Source: Acrocarpospora macrocephala (GTDB taxonomy: Bacteria; Actinomycetota; Actinomycetes; Streptosporangiales; Streptosporangiaceae). Taken from it: a stretch of 64,000 nt of DNA. A program made the position numbers and the translations under genes. Shown piece after piece: positions 50,759 through 60,106 of the stretch. Where the stretch lies: assembly GCF_009687865.1 (NCBI RefSeq), contig NZ_BLAE01000006.1, positions 186,001-250,000 of the forward strand, read 5' to 3'. The notes under the pieces are model-generated. The model was not told the DNA's origin. It saw nothing but the letters and a program-made list of their open reading frames with translations, and did not search any database. Each line of letters starts with the position of its first letter. Within the stretch, counting starts at the first letter, position 1.

Positions 50759-51704
50759 CTATCCGAGTCGGCGGCGCCGTCGGATGGCGGCGACCGGTTC
50801 GGCGTCTACGGGGTTGAGGAGGTCGGCGTTGGCTTCGAAGGCGTGGAGAAGGAGGTCGACTATGCGGAAGGTGTGGGAGTCGGGGCCCAGTGAGGGGCGC
50901 CAGGCGGGGTCGCGGATCATGGAGTGGTGGCTGGCTTCAATGGAACGGTGGAAGACGTCGGCCATGATGCGGGCGCCGACGCCGTCGAGGAGGCCGTCGT
51001 TGAGTTCTGATTCGCGGAAGATGTAGAACCACAGCGGGGTGGCGGAGAGCAGGTTGTCGCGTTCTGTGCTGATGAGCGTGTCGGGGGTGAGCACGACGCA
51101 GGTACGCCCCTGGCACGCCCGCATCCGCCAGCTGATCCACCACCCGGTTGTGGAACCGGATGAACGCCAGATGCAGTTGCCCGACGGCGCGGTTCTCGTC
51201 GTTGCGATGGTCGGGGATGAGCGCGCTGCCGGCTCGTCCGACGTGGGAGGCCGACGTGGGAGGCCGTCGAAGCCGGGGGCGGGCGCGGTCCTACCCATCC
51301 GGAGGCTACGCCGTCGGGCTCGAAGAAGCGCGGGCCGCGGGCCGTACAGGGAGTCGAGGTCGAGGGTCGGGGAGCGGCCCTGGATGAGCTCGGGGAGGGT
51401 GATGTCCTCGCCGAGGGCGGCTGCGGTGCGGTCCATGGTGAGGTCGTGGTCGACGAACTGGCCGAGGTAGGTGAAAGCCGCGCCAATCCGGCCATCCTGT
51501 TGTACGGCCTCCGGCGCGGTCATCGCTCTGGCCAGTTTGGCGCACAACGCGGGATCGACGACGGGCCCCACCGGGCCGAGCCGGGAGAAGCGGAAGCCGG
51601 CGGACCTCCTCGGTAGTGGAGGGCCGCCGCAGGGCGGACTTCTCGTGGACGCCTTCGCCGACGATGTAGAAATCGTCCCGCTTGTGCCTGTGCCTCGAAG
51701 CCAT
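50759..51704 (-). pseudogene. Heme peroxidase (animal-type, cyclooxygenase-like) pseudogene
   Basis: Fragments of one protein are scattered over three frames. The start MASRHRHKRDDFYIV is in one frame. AAFTYLGQFVDHDLTMDRTA, with the distal heme His motif, and LDLDSLYGPRP are in the second. LRMGRTAPAPGFDGLPRR follows and then scrambles, and the end (DRDNLLSATPLWFYIFRESE, then DAEPVAAIRRRR) returns. At least three frame changes are needed, so no functional protein is made. Relatives are about 500 residues or longer; this copy is also shortened. Confidence 0.8.
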
Positions 51705-51737
51705 GTTAGTGAGCAGAATGCGATAAATGTTCATGCC

Positions 51738-51992
51738 ATGAAAACGAGGCTTCTTCGCCTGTTAAGCGCTCCCCGGCTCGCCCTGTCCCTCGTGCTCTCG
51801 GTCATGGGCACGGCGGCGCGGGCCGACACTGACGCCCAGCTCGCACTCCCCGAATCCGCGCCGATGACCACGGCGACGAATCAGGCAATAGCCCCGAATA
51901 CCCGAGAAATCCAAGGAAATCCGGGTAATCGAATACCCACTATCGTCGCCTTACAAGGCGACGATAAGGATGTTCAACGGCATGTCAAGTGA
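51738..51992 (+). CDS. Small secreted protein
   Basis: An 84-residue frame from ATG 51738. The N terminus RLLRLLSAPRLALSLVLSV plus a cleavage-like TAARA is a good Sec signal peptide. The mature part of about 55 residues is Thr/Asn/Gln-rich and has no family pattern. No clear ribosome binding site is seen. It is divergent from the peroxidase pseudogene. Confidence 0.45.
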   Translation: MKTRLLRLLSAPRLALSLVLSVMGTAARADTDAQLALPESAPMTTATNQAIAPNTREIQGNPGNRIPTIVALQGDDKDVQRHVK

Positions 51993-52027
51993 ACGCATGT
52001 TCACCGTAATTACGGAAGTCGATAAAT

Positions 52028-52948
52028 CTAGACTTGTCCGGCGCGCATTCGCGTCAGCCAGTCGGCGGCCTCGGCGAATTCGGCGTCGCCGGTGCCGGTC
52101 CTGATCTGTGTGGGGACTTGGTCGGCCCGAGGGTAGCTGCCCAGGAAGCGTAGATCTCCGCAAATCCGATGCAAGCCGGAAAGCGCCTCTCCGACTCGGG
52201 CGTCCGCGACATGCCCTTCACAGTCGAAATGGAAGAAATAACGGCCGATTCCATCACCGGTCGGGCGGGATTCGATCCGGCTCAGGTTGACTCCGCGCAC
52301 CGCGAACTCGCTCAACATTTCCAGCAGCGCTCCGGCGTGGTCATCCTTCAGAAAAGCGACCATGGACGTGCGATCCGCACCGGTCGGCTCAGGCAGTGGC
52401 CCACACGGAGAGACCTGCACGAAACGGGTGACCGTATCCGTGCGGTCCCCCACCCCCGAGGCGACCTCGGAGAGCCCGTAAAGCTCACCGGCGATGGCCG
52501 GACTGATCGCCGCGTCGTACGGAGATTCCGGGTTGGACACTTCCTGCGCGGCGGCGGCGGTCGACGAGGCGTGGATGACCACCGCTCCCGGCAGCTCGCG
52601 CTCGATGAAGTTGCGGCACTGGGTGTGCGCGGCCGGATGGGTGACCAGGCGCTTGATCTGCCGCATCTCCGTCCCCGGCCGGACCAGCAGCGAGAACTCG
52701 ACCGGCAGCAGCAGCTCAGCGATGATCAGCAGCGGTTCGCCCCACGCGAACTCGTCGAGGGTCTGCGTGATGGCGCCCTCCAGCGAGTTCTCCAGCGGCA
52801 CGACCGCGCCATCGGCCTCCCCCCTGCGGACGGCGTCAAGTGCGGCGCCGACGTTGGCGCACGGCAGGCGCTCGGCGTCGGGCGCCAGGATTCGCAGGGC
52901 GGCCTCACAGAAGGTGCCCTCTGGGCCCAGGTACGCGAGCTTCGACAT
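52028..52948 (-). CDS. pheA: Prephenate dehydratase
   Basis: This 306-residue enzyme converts prephenate to phenylpyruvate in phenylalanine synthesis. The catalytic domain starts KLAYLGPEGTFCEAAL and includes VPLENSLEGAITQTLDEFAW, VTHPAAHTQCRNFI and the active-site SSTAAAAQEV. An ACT domain at about 195-275 (TSMVAFLKDDHAGALLEMLS, LSRIESRPT) provides feedback inhibition by Phe. There is no chorismate mutase domain, as is normal for actinobacteria. Confidence 0.96.
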   Translation of the reverse strand: MSKLAYLGPEGTFCEAALRILAPDAERLPCANVGAALDAVRRGEADGAVVPLENSLEGAITQTLDEFAWGEPLLIIAELLLPVEFSLLVRPGTEMRQIKRLVTHPAAHTQCRNFIERELPGAVVIHASSTAAAAQEVSNPESPYDAAISPAIAGELYGLSEVASGVGDRTDTVTRFVQVSPCGPLPEPTGADRTSMVAFLKDDHAGALLEMLSEFAVRGVNLSRIESRPTGDGIGRYFFHFDCEGHVADARVGEALSGLHRICGDLRFLGSYPRADQVPTQIRTGTGDAEFAEAADWLTRMRAGQV

Positions 52949-53143
52949 ACGACCAGGTTAGCGACTCACGCAAGTGGTGTATGTGAATACTTACCGAGTC
53001 CCGCGAAAAGCCTCACCCGTGTCGCGAACCACCACCGATGCCAATGCCTGGAGCCCGACACCCGCCGCTCCCGCCTCGGCGGACGGTGCCGGAAGGCCGG
53101 TCAGTCCGCACGAACCGCATCGCGGCCGTGGTCTAGGGTTCGG

Positions 53144-53185
53144 CTCTGGGGATCCAGCTCTGGGGATCCAGCTCTGGGGATCCAG
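53144..53185 (+). repeat. Three tandem copies of a 14-bp unit
   Basis: The unit ctctggggatccag occurs three times without mismatch. It lies at the end of the decayed region between pheA and DUF4446. It is a slippage-type microsatellite with no evident role. Confidence 0.85.
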
Positions 53186-53202
53186 CAGCGAATGGCCGCC
53201 CG

Positions 53203-53590
53203 CTACCGCGCGCACCGCGCCGACCAGGTCCAACCGTGGATCTGCTTGAGCACGTAACCGGAAACGCCGGCCATGACCGCGTCGAACAGCGGCGACGTCA
53301 TACGAACCGCGCGCTCCGGCGGACGGGGCCGGGGCCGGGCCACCCAGTTCGGCGTCCAGGTCCCGGCGGCGTCGTGGCCGGCCGCTGTGGCGGCAAGGTG
53401 GGCGCGGAGGGTGGCCAGCGCTGGGCGGGGGTTGTCGCGGTGCCACAGGAGCGAGTGCGGGTAGACGGGCGTCGGGTCGGTCACCGGGATGCGGCGCAGG
53501 CCGTGGCCGGCGGGCCAGACCAGGCGGGTCTGCGCGCCCATGAGCATCCGCAGAGCCTTCGGCGCGTCAGCGATTTCCTGGGCGTAACCA
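53203..53590 (-). pseudogene. Chimeric remnant: LysR effector-domain tail plus receiver-domain fragment
   Basis: One frame reads MLMGAQTRLVWPAGHGLRRI and SLLWHRDNPRPALATLRAHL, the end of a LysR-type substrate-binding domain. About 30 codons later it reads SPLFDAVMAGVSGYVLKQIH, the end of a response-regulator receiver domain. Neither family makes such a junction, and both parts lack their N-terminal halves. This looks like two decayed genes joined by deletion. It overlaps the DUF4446 stop region by 24 bases. Confidence 0.6.
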
Positions 53591-54013
53591 GGACCCTCCG
53601 GACGCGAGGCTGGCTTCGATCTCTGGGCCTAAGCCCAGGCGGGCCGCCCGCACGGCCTGTTCCTCTTCGGGGGACAGTTGTTGCTGGCCTTTGCCGCCGC
53701 GAACCGGGCGGACATAGGTCCGGGTCTCGGTCCGACCGTTGATCGAGGTCAGCACGATGCCGTCGCCCAGGCTGTTGATCAGCGCGACCGAGAACGACAG
53801 CCGCCCGGTCATCTCCTCCAGAGCGTCATAGCGGTAGACCGCGACATCGCGGATGGCCTTGGTGTCGACGACCCCCTCGACCGCCGACCGCCGGGCCAGC
53901 ACGTCGAGGCACTCCTCGACCGCACCGCGCGCGTTCCGCAACGCCAGCAGGCCGATCGCCACCCCGGTGACCCCGGCGACGACCCCGACAACGACCAGAA
54001 CGGTAACCAGCAC
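53567..54013 (-). CDS. DUF4446 family protein
   Basis: A 148-residue protein with an N-terminal membrane helix (VLVVVGVVAGVTGVAIGLLA), a helical linker and a C-terminal globular part with VAVYRYDALEEMTGRLSFSV, ALINSLGDGIVLTSINGR and PEEEQAVRAARLG. These are hallmarks of DUF4446, a widespread Gram-positive protein of unknown function. GTG 54013 is chosen because the longer frame runs into the tandem repeat block at 54035. Confidence 0.8.
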   Translation of the reverse strand: MLVTVLVVVGVVAGVTGVAIGLLALRNARGAVEECLDVLARRSAVEGVVDTKAIRDVAVYRYDALEEMTGRLSFSVALINSLGDGIVLTSINGRTETRTYVRPVRGGKGQQQLSPEEEQAVRAARLGLGPEIEASLASGGSWLRPGNR

Positions 54014-54034
54014 GCCACTGAGCGTAACGGCACG

Positions 54035-54392
54035 GTCAAGCCTTCGCCAACTTTCCCGCCTTCCGGTACGCAAGCACCCAGACGAGCGGACATGGTCAGG
54101 CCTTCACCGACGTCCCGGGATTCCACTGCGCGAGCACCCAGACGAGCAGGCATGGTCAGGCCTTCGCCGACTTCCCGGATTCCGCTGCGCGACGCCCTGA
54201 AGAGCGGACATGGTCAGGCCTTCACGGGCTTTCCTGCCTTCCATTGCGCGACGCCCTGACGAGCAGGCATGGTCAGGTCCTCGCGGACTTTCCCGCATTC
54301 CGCTGCGCGAACAACCAGACGAGCGGAGACAGTCAAGCCTTCGCCGACCTGCCCGATTTCCGCTGCGCGAGCACCCAGACGAGCGCGATCGC
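54035..54392 (-). repeat. Minisatellite: six imperfect copies of a 58-60 bp unit
   Basis: Units begin with gtca(g/a)gcctt at 54035, 54095, 54155, 54213, 54272 and 54332. Each contains a gctgcgcgagcacccagac-like core and a gagcgg or gagcagg end. The rightmost copy is the 3' end of the GT87 gene (coding AQRKSGRSAKA and stop), so the array probably grew by repeated duplication of that gene end into the spacer ahead of DUF4446. Copies differ by substitutions and small indels. Confidence 0.85.
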
Positions 54393-55592
54393 CCCCAGAC
54401 CGAACGCGTTCTGGACGATCTTCCCCAGTGTGGGGCTGAGCACGGGGATCTCCCAGAGCTTGATGTAGGCCCCCCACCAGGGGATCGGGAGCACGTAGTA
54501 CGCCCACACCCCCGCCGCCAAGAGCGGCCTGCGGATAGCGAGCGCGGCGATGACGACGATCATCCACGCGAGGTGGTGGATCCAGGCGACCGGGGAGAGC
54601 AGCACCGCCATCAGTCCGGTCAGCGCGACCGCTGTCAGGGTGTCTCCGTCGCGGTGGGCGCGGTAGGCGGCGCGGAAGCCGTACCAGCCGATGAAAGCGA
54701 CGGCGGCGAGCCAGAGGATGGTGGTGAGGGTGTCGGGCCAGTACAGGCGTAGGAGCATGCCGCGGATGGACTGGTTTGTGGTAGCGGTGTTGGCGCCTAG
54801 GCGTTCGGAGTCGAGCAGGGCGGAGAACCAGAAGTCGGTGGCGTCCGACGGGATCACGATAAATGGCAGCAAAGTGAGGACGGCCGTGGTGCCTGCCGCC
54901 GTGAAGAAGGGCTTGCGCTGCGTGGGGTCGCGCCAGGCGGTGATAGCGAGATAAATCAGGAAAACGCCGGGGGTGAGTTTTACGGCTGTGGCGATGCCGA
55001 TCAGTATGCCCCGAGGCCACCAGGGCCGCCGGACCACGCAGTCGAGGAGGCAGAGCGCCACCAGGAAAAGATCTACCTGGCCGAACCTGATCTGATCCCG
55101 GATCGGCATCAGATACAGGCAGGCGACAGTGACGACCCCGAACATGATCGGCACGAAAACGGCGGACATCCAAGGTGATTGAGGCGAGCCACCCCCCGAT
55201 CGCACCGGAATGCCTGGTACGCGACCGAGCGAGTCCCGAAAGGCGTACCAAACAGTGACCCCGAGCGTGAGCATGATCGCGACAATCCACACCCACTGCA
55301 CGGTCTCCCAGGAGATCAGCGCCAGCGGCACGGCCAGCATCGCCGCGACCGGCGGATACGTGAACGGCAACAACTGCGGCGCAGGCGTGATCACGTCATA
55401 GACCGGAAGCCCCTGCAGCAGCGCCCAGCCCCCGGTCCGATACACATCAAGATCGACCAAACGTTGATCTTCCGGATTGCCCAGCCAGTACGCCACCAGC
55501 GGCCACGCGGCGACCACAATGATCAGCAGCGACAACGCCCAACCCCACCAGGGCCGCCGCACGCTCAGCGTTACCGGTTCGCCAGTGCTCAC
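54333..55592 (-). CDS. GT87-family polyprenol-phosphate mannosyltransferase
   Basis: This 419-residue membrane protein has about 9-10 hydrophobic helices. The first outer loop contains LVDLDVYRTGG, with the catalytic-type Asp of GT-C enzymes, and QLLPFTYPPVAAML follows. GILIGIATAVKLTPGVFLIY and SPVAWIHHLAWMI are typical of GT87 alpha-mannosyltransferases such as mycobacterial PimE. They extend lipomannan or PIM-like glycolipids using polyprenyl-phosphate-mannose. Its 3' end carries the first unit of the tandem repeat. Confidence 0.85.
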   Translation of the reverse strand: MSTGEPVTLSVRRPWWGWALSLLIIVVAAWPLVAYWLGNPEDQRLVDLDVYRTGGWALLQGLPVYDVITPAPQLLPFTYPPVAAMLAVPLALISWETVQWVWIVAIMLTLGVTVWYAFRDSLGRVPGIPVRSGGGSPQSPWMSAVFVPIMFGVVTVACLYLMPIRDQIRFGQVDLFLVALCLLDCVVRRPWWPRGILIGIATAVKLTPGVFLIYLAITAWRDPTQRKPFFTAAGTTAVLTLLPFIVIPSDATDFWFSALLDSERLGANTATTNQSIRGMLLRLYWPDTLTTILWLAAVAFIGWYGFRAAYRAHRDGDTLTAVALTGLMAVLLSPVAWIHHLAWMIVVIAALAIRRPLLAAGVWAYYVLPIPWWGAYIKLWEIPVLSPTLGKIVQNAFGLGAIALVWVLAQRKSGRSAKA

Positions 55593-55657
55593 GACCAGGC
55601 AGGCTACCGTGGACGCTGTTCATCCGGCCCGCCCCACCAGAAGAGGATCCGGCCCTC

Positions 55658-58084
55658 GTGCCATCACCCCAGGTCACCCGAGCCCTCACCCGGCTCACCC
55701 TCGTGGTCGCCTTCCTCCTGCTCGGTACGGCCCCCGCCACCGCCTCCACCGAACGAGGCCCAACTCCCACCTCGACATCTATCGGCGCCCTCAACAGCGC
55801 AAATGCCACACGAGGTTCGAGTTCCACGGCACCTATCGGCGCCCTCGGCAGCACACGTGCCGCAGCCTCCACCGAGCACACAACCCTCACCCCCACAGGT
55901 CAGGCCACGATTTCCACCGGAGAGGCGGGTCTCACCAGCTCGCGGATCGCTGTCGACGACGGAGTTGACACCACGCCTCTCGCTGGACGAGCGGTTTCCG
56001 GCGGAAAGACAGCTCCCACGGGACGTGTTGTCCTTATCGGAGTTCCCGGGCTGGAGTGGAGCGACCTGGACGAAACGCGGACACCGCGTTTGTGGGACCT
56101 GGTCGGACGTGGCGCGTCCGCCTCCCTGTCCACCCGTGCGATCCCCCCGGAGGGCCGGGGAATCACCTGCTCCGTCGCCGGATGGCTCACCGTCTCCGCC
56201 GGGCAGCGCGCTGGATCGGACAACTGCGGCCTGCCGGAACCACCGACCATCGCCCCCGACGGCTCCGCGAAAATCCCCGCCTGGGATGAATACCTAGCAT
56301 TCCAACAAGCAAGCTCATTCCAAGCGGAAATCGGCCTGCTCGCCCAAACAATCACCGACGCCGGCGGAAAGGTCGCCGCGATCGGCCCAGGAGCCGCCCT
56401 AGCCGCCGCCGACAAATCCGGAAATATCCAGAAATATGCGCCAACACCCGCAGACCTCCCCGACCTAACCCCCTACTCCCTCATCACCGCAGAAGCCAAT
56501 GAACTATCCCGCGCCTGGACCCAATCCCAATCCGCCACATCCCCCGAAATATCAGGCGACCTCGACGACAACACCCGTCAAGCAGCCGCTACCGAAGCTG
56601 ACAGAACAGTCGGCGCCATCCTCGACCGAGTCCCCCCAGACTCCACCGTCCTCATTGTCGGCCTAGCCGACGCGAGCACCACCGCCCACCTCCACGTCGC
56701 CCTCGCCCAAGGCCCGAAATTTCGTCACAAATTCCTAACCGCCACCTCCACCCGTCAAAACGCCCTAGTAACGATCACCGACACCACCGCCACCATCCTC
56801 AGCGAACTCACCCTCCCCACTCCCAAGATCGGCCGCACCTGGACAAATAACGGCGACACCCCCGACACCACCCCCCAAACCATCGCCCAACTCTCCGACG
56901 CCGACCTCGCCAGCCAAGTCCTCAGAGACGTCCGCGAACCGTTCTTCCTCACCCTCGTCGCCCTCCAACTGATCTTCTACGCCCTGGCCGCCATCGCCAT
57001 CCGCCGCCAATCCACCCCCCACCGCCGCCGTACCCTGATCGCCACCCAAACCGTCGCCGTCCTCAGCGGCGCCATCCCGATCTCCACCTTCCTGGCCCAA
57101 CTCATCCCGTGGTGGAGCGCGAGCAACCCCATGCCCGCCCTCATCACCACAATCCTCGCCACCGCCGCCCTGATCACCGCCGCCGCCTTCGCCGGCCCCT
57201 GGCGCAGAGACGTGCTCGGCCCTCTCACGATCGTCGCCGCCGTCTCCTCCCTCGCGTTGCTCATCGACGTCATGACCGGCTCCCACCTCCAGGTCAACGC
57301 CGTCACCGGCTACGAACCCGTCACCGGCGGCCGCTTCTACGGCTTCGGCAACATGGCCTTCGCCATCTACTCCACCGGCACGATCCTGGCCCTCGCCGGC
57401 CTGGCCCACGCCCTGCGCCGCCGCCCACGCCTGGCCATCGCCCTCTGCCTCGCCTACGGCCTACTAGCGATCTTCGCCGACGGCTGGCCCAGCTGGGGCG
57501 CCGACTTCGGCGGAGTGCCCTCGTTCGTGCTCGGTTTCGCCGTCTTCATGCTGATGCTCTCCGGCCACCGCGTCTCGATCACCAGGCTGGCCGTCATCGC
57601 CGCCGCCGGAGCCGCCCTGATCGCCGCGATCGCGACCGCCGACTGGCTCCGCCCGCCCAACCAGCGCACCCACCTCGGCGCCTTCGTCCAGCAGGTCATG
57701 GACGGCGAAGGCGGCTCGGTCATCGGCCGCAAACTGGGCGCGATGCTGAGCACCCTCGGCAACCTCCCGCTGACCCTGCTCTCCCTGGTCGCGCTGGCGT
57801 TCCTCTACCTGGTCCTGGCCCGCCCGTCCAGGGTGGGCGCGGCCGCGCTCAGCCTTGCGTACGGCTATGCCCCCGCCCTGCGCGCGGGCCTGTTCGGCGC
57901 GCTCACCGCCGCCCTGGCCGGCTTCCTGATCAACGACTCGGGGATCGCGATTCCGGCGATGGCGCTGACGGTCGCGGTGCCGCTGACCCTGGCGGCGTCG
58001 GTACGCGCCCTGCGCCTCGCCACGCCCACACCCCCAGCGCCACCGTCAGCGCCAGCAGCGTCCACGGCACCAGCTGCGCCCTGA
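55658..58084 (+). CDS. Large membrane protein with extracytoplasmic alkaline-phosphatase-like domain
   Basis: An 808-residue protein from GTG 55658. Signal peptide (LTLVVAFLLLGTAPATAS), then a Thr/Ser-rich stalk with an internal duplication (IGALNSANATRG and IGALGSTRAAAS). Residues about 120-410 resemble the alkaline phosphatase/sulfatase fold: VVLIGVPGLEWSDLDETRTP and STVLIVGLADAST. The C-terminal 380 residues have about 10 membrane helices, with a conserved-looking GGRFYGFGNMAFAIYSTG. This architecture is conserved in actinobacteria beside glycosyltransferases; a role in transferring head groups onto envelope glycolipids is inferred. The 3' end overlaps the convergent gene by 155 bases. Confidence 0.78.
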   Translation: MPSPQVTRALTRLTLVVAFLLLGTAPATASTERGPTPTSTSIGALNSANATRGSSSTAPIGALGSTRAAASTEHTTLTPTGQATISTGEAGLTSSRIAVDDGVDTTPLAGRAVSGGKTAPTGRVVLIGVPGLEWSDLDETRTPRLWDLVGRGASASLSTRAIPPEGRGITCSVAGWLTVSAGQRAGSDNCGLPEPPTIAPDGSAKIPAWDEYLAFQQASSFQAEIGLLAQTITDAGGKVAAIGPGAALAAADKSGNIQKYAPTPADLPDLTPYSLITAEANELSRAWTQSQSATSPEISGDLDDNTRQAAATEADRTVGAILDRVPPDSTVLIVGLADASTTAHLHVALAQGPKFRHKFLTATSTRQNALVTITDTTATILSELTLPTPKIGRTWTNNGDTPDTTPQTIAQLSDADLASQVLRDVREPFFLTLVALQLIFYALAAIAIRRQSTPHRRRTLIATQTVAVLSGAIPISTFLAQLIPWWSASNPMPALITTILATAALITAAAFAGPWRRDVLGPLTIVAAVSSLALLIDVMTGSHLQVNAVTGYEPVTGGRFYGFGNMAFAIYSTGTILALAGLAHALRRRPRLAIALCLAYGLLAIFADGWPSWGADFGGVPSFVLGFAVFMLMLSGHRVSITRLAVIAAAGAALIAAIATADWLRPPNQRTHLGAFVQQVMDGEGGSVIGRKLGAMLSTLGNLPLTLLSLVALAFLYLVLARPSRVGAAALSLAYGYAPALRAGLFGALTAALAGFLINDSGIAIPAMALTVAVPLTLAASVRALRLATPTPPAPPSAPAASTAPAAP

Positions 58085-59348
58085 CGACGTCCACGAGCCA
58101 GCCCAGATCGGGCGGTTGGTGTGCTTGCCGGGCCGGGAGATAGGCGAAGGAGAGCACAGCCAGCCGTACCGCTATGAAGCCATCCAGAGCGGAGGCCGGA
58201 ATCAGGGCGAGCAGCGCGAAGGCGAGTCCGTCATACCAGGGCAGCGCATAGGGGCTCGCGAACAGCCAGGCCACCACGAAGGCCAGCGAAACCGCCACCG
58301 TGTCCTGGCCGAGCCTGCGCACCAAACCCCAAGCCAGAGCTACGAACACGAGCAAGGAGGCGATCTGGATCCAGACGCGGTAAGCACCCGCCCCGAACAG
58401 CCCCTGCAGGCCGTATTGGACGAGTTTCCAGGGAGTCGCCCAGGAGATCGACTTGCTGGCGTTGAGGACCTGATCGAACGCGTGCGGCCCGGCCAGCCAG
58501 TACGCGACCCCGACCGTCGCCGTCGCCACCCCGGCGAGGAGGGCAAGCCTGGGCAGGTTCCGGCGAGACTCCCACGCGGGGCCAAGCGCGACCAGTCCTA
58601 CGGTGACCTTCACCGCGATGCCCAGACCGAGCAGAATCCCTCGCCGTACGGCGAAACGCGAGCCGACCACCAGAGCGGCGATCATGAAGACGATGGCGAA
58701 GGTGTCCACGTGCATTCCGGCCGCCAGCTGGTAGACGACCAGGGGGTTGACCGTCCAGAGCAGGGCGGCGCGGCGTTGCCGTACCGGATCTGAGCGGGTG
58801 GCGTGGTGGAGGAGCAGGGCCGTGACGATGAACGCGGCGGCGTTGATCAGGGCCAGGATGAAGACCGTCAGGCGGACGGAGCCGCCGATCCCGCTGGCGA
58901 GGGCCTGGGCGGCGGTGGCGAGCGGGCCGTAGACGCTGGGGGTGTGCGTCCATTCTTCGACCCAGGAAAGTGGGATGTCCGAAGGGACGGTTACGTAGGG
59001 GTCGAAGCCGTGGGTGGCCAGATATCCGTACGCGGCGTAGTTGAGGTGGTCGGCGGAGCCGAAGGGCGGGAGGAAGGCCAGGATCGCGGCGACCGTACCG
59101 CCGGTGATCAGGAGCAGGCGGGGGTGAGGGCCGTCGGCGCGCAGGCCGGTGAGGAGGCCGATGGCGCCGAGCGCGAGCGCGGCGGCGGCCAGTGCGATGA
59201 CCAGGTGGCCGTCCGGGTAAATCTCCAGCGAGTACGGCGGCTGCCCGGCCAGGCCCGGGAGCTCGGGAACCATGGCCGACGGGCCCAGCAGAGCGACGGT
59301 GATCGTCAGCAGCAGTGAGCCGCCGATGCACCCAAGCGAGACTTTCAC
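57930..59348 (-). CDS. MptB-like polyprenol-phosphomannose-dependent mannosyltransferase
   Basis: A 472-residue GT-C membrane protein with about 12 helices. Motifs: FGSADHLNYAAYGYLATHGF (first-loop acidic residues), WTHTPSVYGPLA, LLWTVNPLVVYQLAAGMHVD, and GLGIAVKVTVGLVAL. The pattern fits alpha-1,6-mannosyltransferases of the MptA/MptB group. GTG 59348 overlaps the stop of the GT2 gene (GTGA). The last 50 codons are antisense to the 3' end of the neighbouring gene and give a Pro/Ser/Arg-rich tail. Confidence 0.82.
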   Translation of the reverse strand: MKVSLGCIGGSLLLTITVALLGPSAMVPELPGLAGQPPYSLEIYPDGHLVIALAAAALALGAIGLLTGLRADGPHPRLLLITGGTVAAILAFLPPFGSADHLNYAAYGYLATHGFDPYVTVPSDIPLSWVEEWTHTPSVYGPLATAAQALASGIGGSVRLTVFILALINAAAFIVTALLLHHATRSDPVRQRRAALLWTVNPLVVYQLAAGMHVDTFAIVFMIAALVVGSRFAVRRGILLGLGIAVKVTVGLVALGPAWESRRNLPRLALLAGVATATVGVAYWLAGPHAFDQVLNASKSISWATPWKLVQYGLQGLFGAGAYRVWIQIASLLVFVALAWGLVRRLGQDTVAVSLAFVVAWLFASPYALPWYDGLAFALLALIPASALDGFIAVRLAVLSFAYLPARQAHQPPDLGWLVDVVRAQLVPWTLLALTVALGVWAWRGAGRVPTPPGSAAPRPSAPSPESRSPSR

Positions 59349-60106
59349 TTCGGCTTGAGGGAATCCAGCGCCTTGGTGACCGTGGGTTCCCTGCTGGCGA
59401 GGGCGCGGGAGACGTCGCGCAGCTGTTTGGCGCGATGGAGCTGGGAGCGCCAGTCGGTGCCGGTGGCCCGGTGCGCCATCTCGACTTCGACCTCCACCAC
59501 CCGGAATCCCCGGCGCAGCAGGTCGATGGTGAGACCGGTCTCGACGCCGAACCCGTGCGCCAGCGGCCGGGCCGCCTCGAACGCGCTGCGGGTCAGGCAG
59601 CGCTGCCCGTTGAGCGGCTGGGTGGCGTCCCAGCCGGTCGCGCGTTTGATGCCTTCCTTCGCGAGCTTGACCACGATGCCGTGACCGCCCAGTTTCACCC
59701 GGTTCGCGAAGATCGCAATGGTCATGTCGGCTTCGCCCGTGCGGACCGGCGTGATCAGCGGGGCGGCGGCCAGCGCGGTCTCGGCCAGGTCGCCGTCCAG
59801 GAACAGCAGGTGCCGGTGCGAGGGCCGTCCTTCCGGATCGGACCGGCCCTCCTCCAGCAGGCGCACGGCCTCCGCGCCGGTCTCCATCGCGGCGGCCTTG
59901 CCACGGTTGCGGCTGTGCCGGACCACGGTGGCGCCCGCCGCCCTGGCCAGCCGGCCGGTCTGGTCGGTCGAGCCGTCGTCGACGACCACCACCAGATCGA
60001 CTCCGGGCAGCTCGCGGGCGGCGGTCACCGTGGCGGCGATCCGTTCGCCCTCGTCCCGCGCCGAGATGATGACCGCGGTATCCGGACTTGGGACCACCTC
60101 GGTCAT
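59345..60106 (-). CDS. GT2-family glycosyltransferase
   Basis: A 253-residue cytoplasmic enzyme. It shows VIISARDEGERIAATV (nucleotide binding), LVVVVDDGSTDQTG, and HLLFLDGDLAETAL with the metal-binding DxD-like site. QPLNGQRCLTRSAFEAAR and FGVETGLTIDLLRRGFRVVEV follow. It resembles glucosyl-3-phosphoglycerate or polyprenol-phosphate sugar synthases; the latter would feed the adjacent GT-C enzyme. It overlaps both neighbours, so STAS, GT2 and GT-C form one operon. Confidence 0.85.
   Translation of the reverse strand: MTEVVPSPDTAVIISARDEGERIAATVTAARELPGVDLVVVVDDGSTDQTGRLARAAGATVVRHSRNRGKAAAMETGAEAVRLLEEGRSDPEGRPSHRHLLFLDGDLAETALAAAPLITPVRTGEADMTIAIFANRVKLGGHGIVVKLAKEGIKRATGWDATQPLNGQRCLTRSAFEAARPLAHGFGVETGLTIDLLRRGFRVVEVEVEMAHRATGTDWRSQLHRAKQLRDVSRALASREPTVTKALDSLKPK

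Noticed and set aside
54035-54392. CRISPR array from regularly spaced repeats
   Set aside because: The whole 58-60 bp unit repeats, with no unique spacers, and no cas gene is near. It is a degenerate tandem array.
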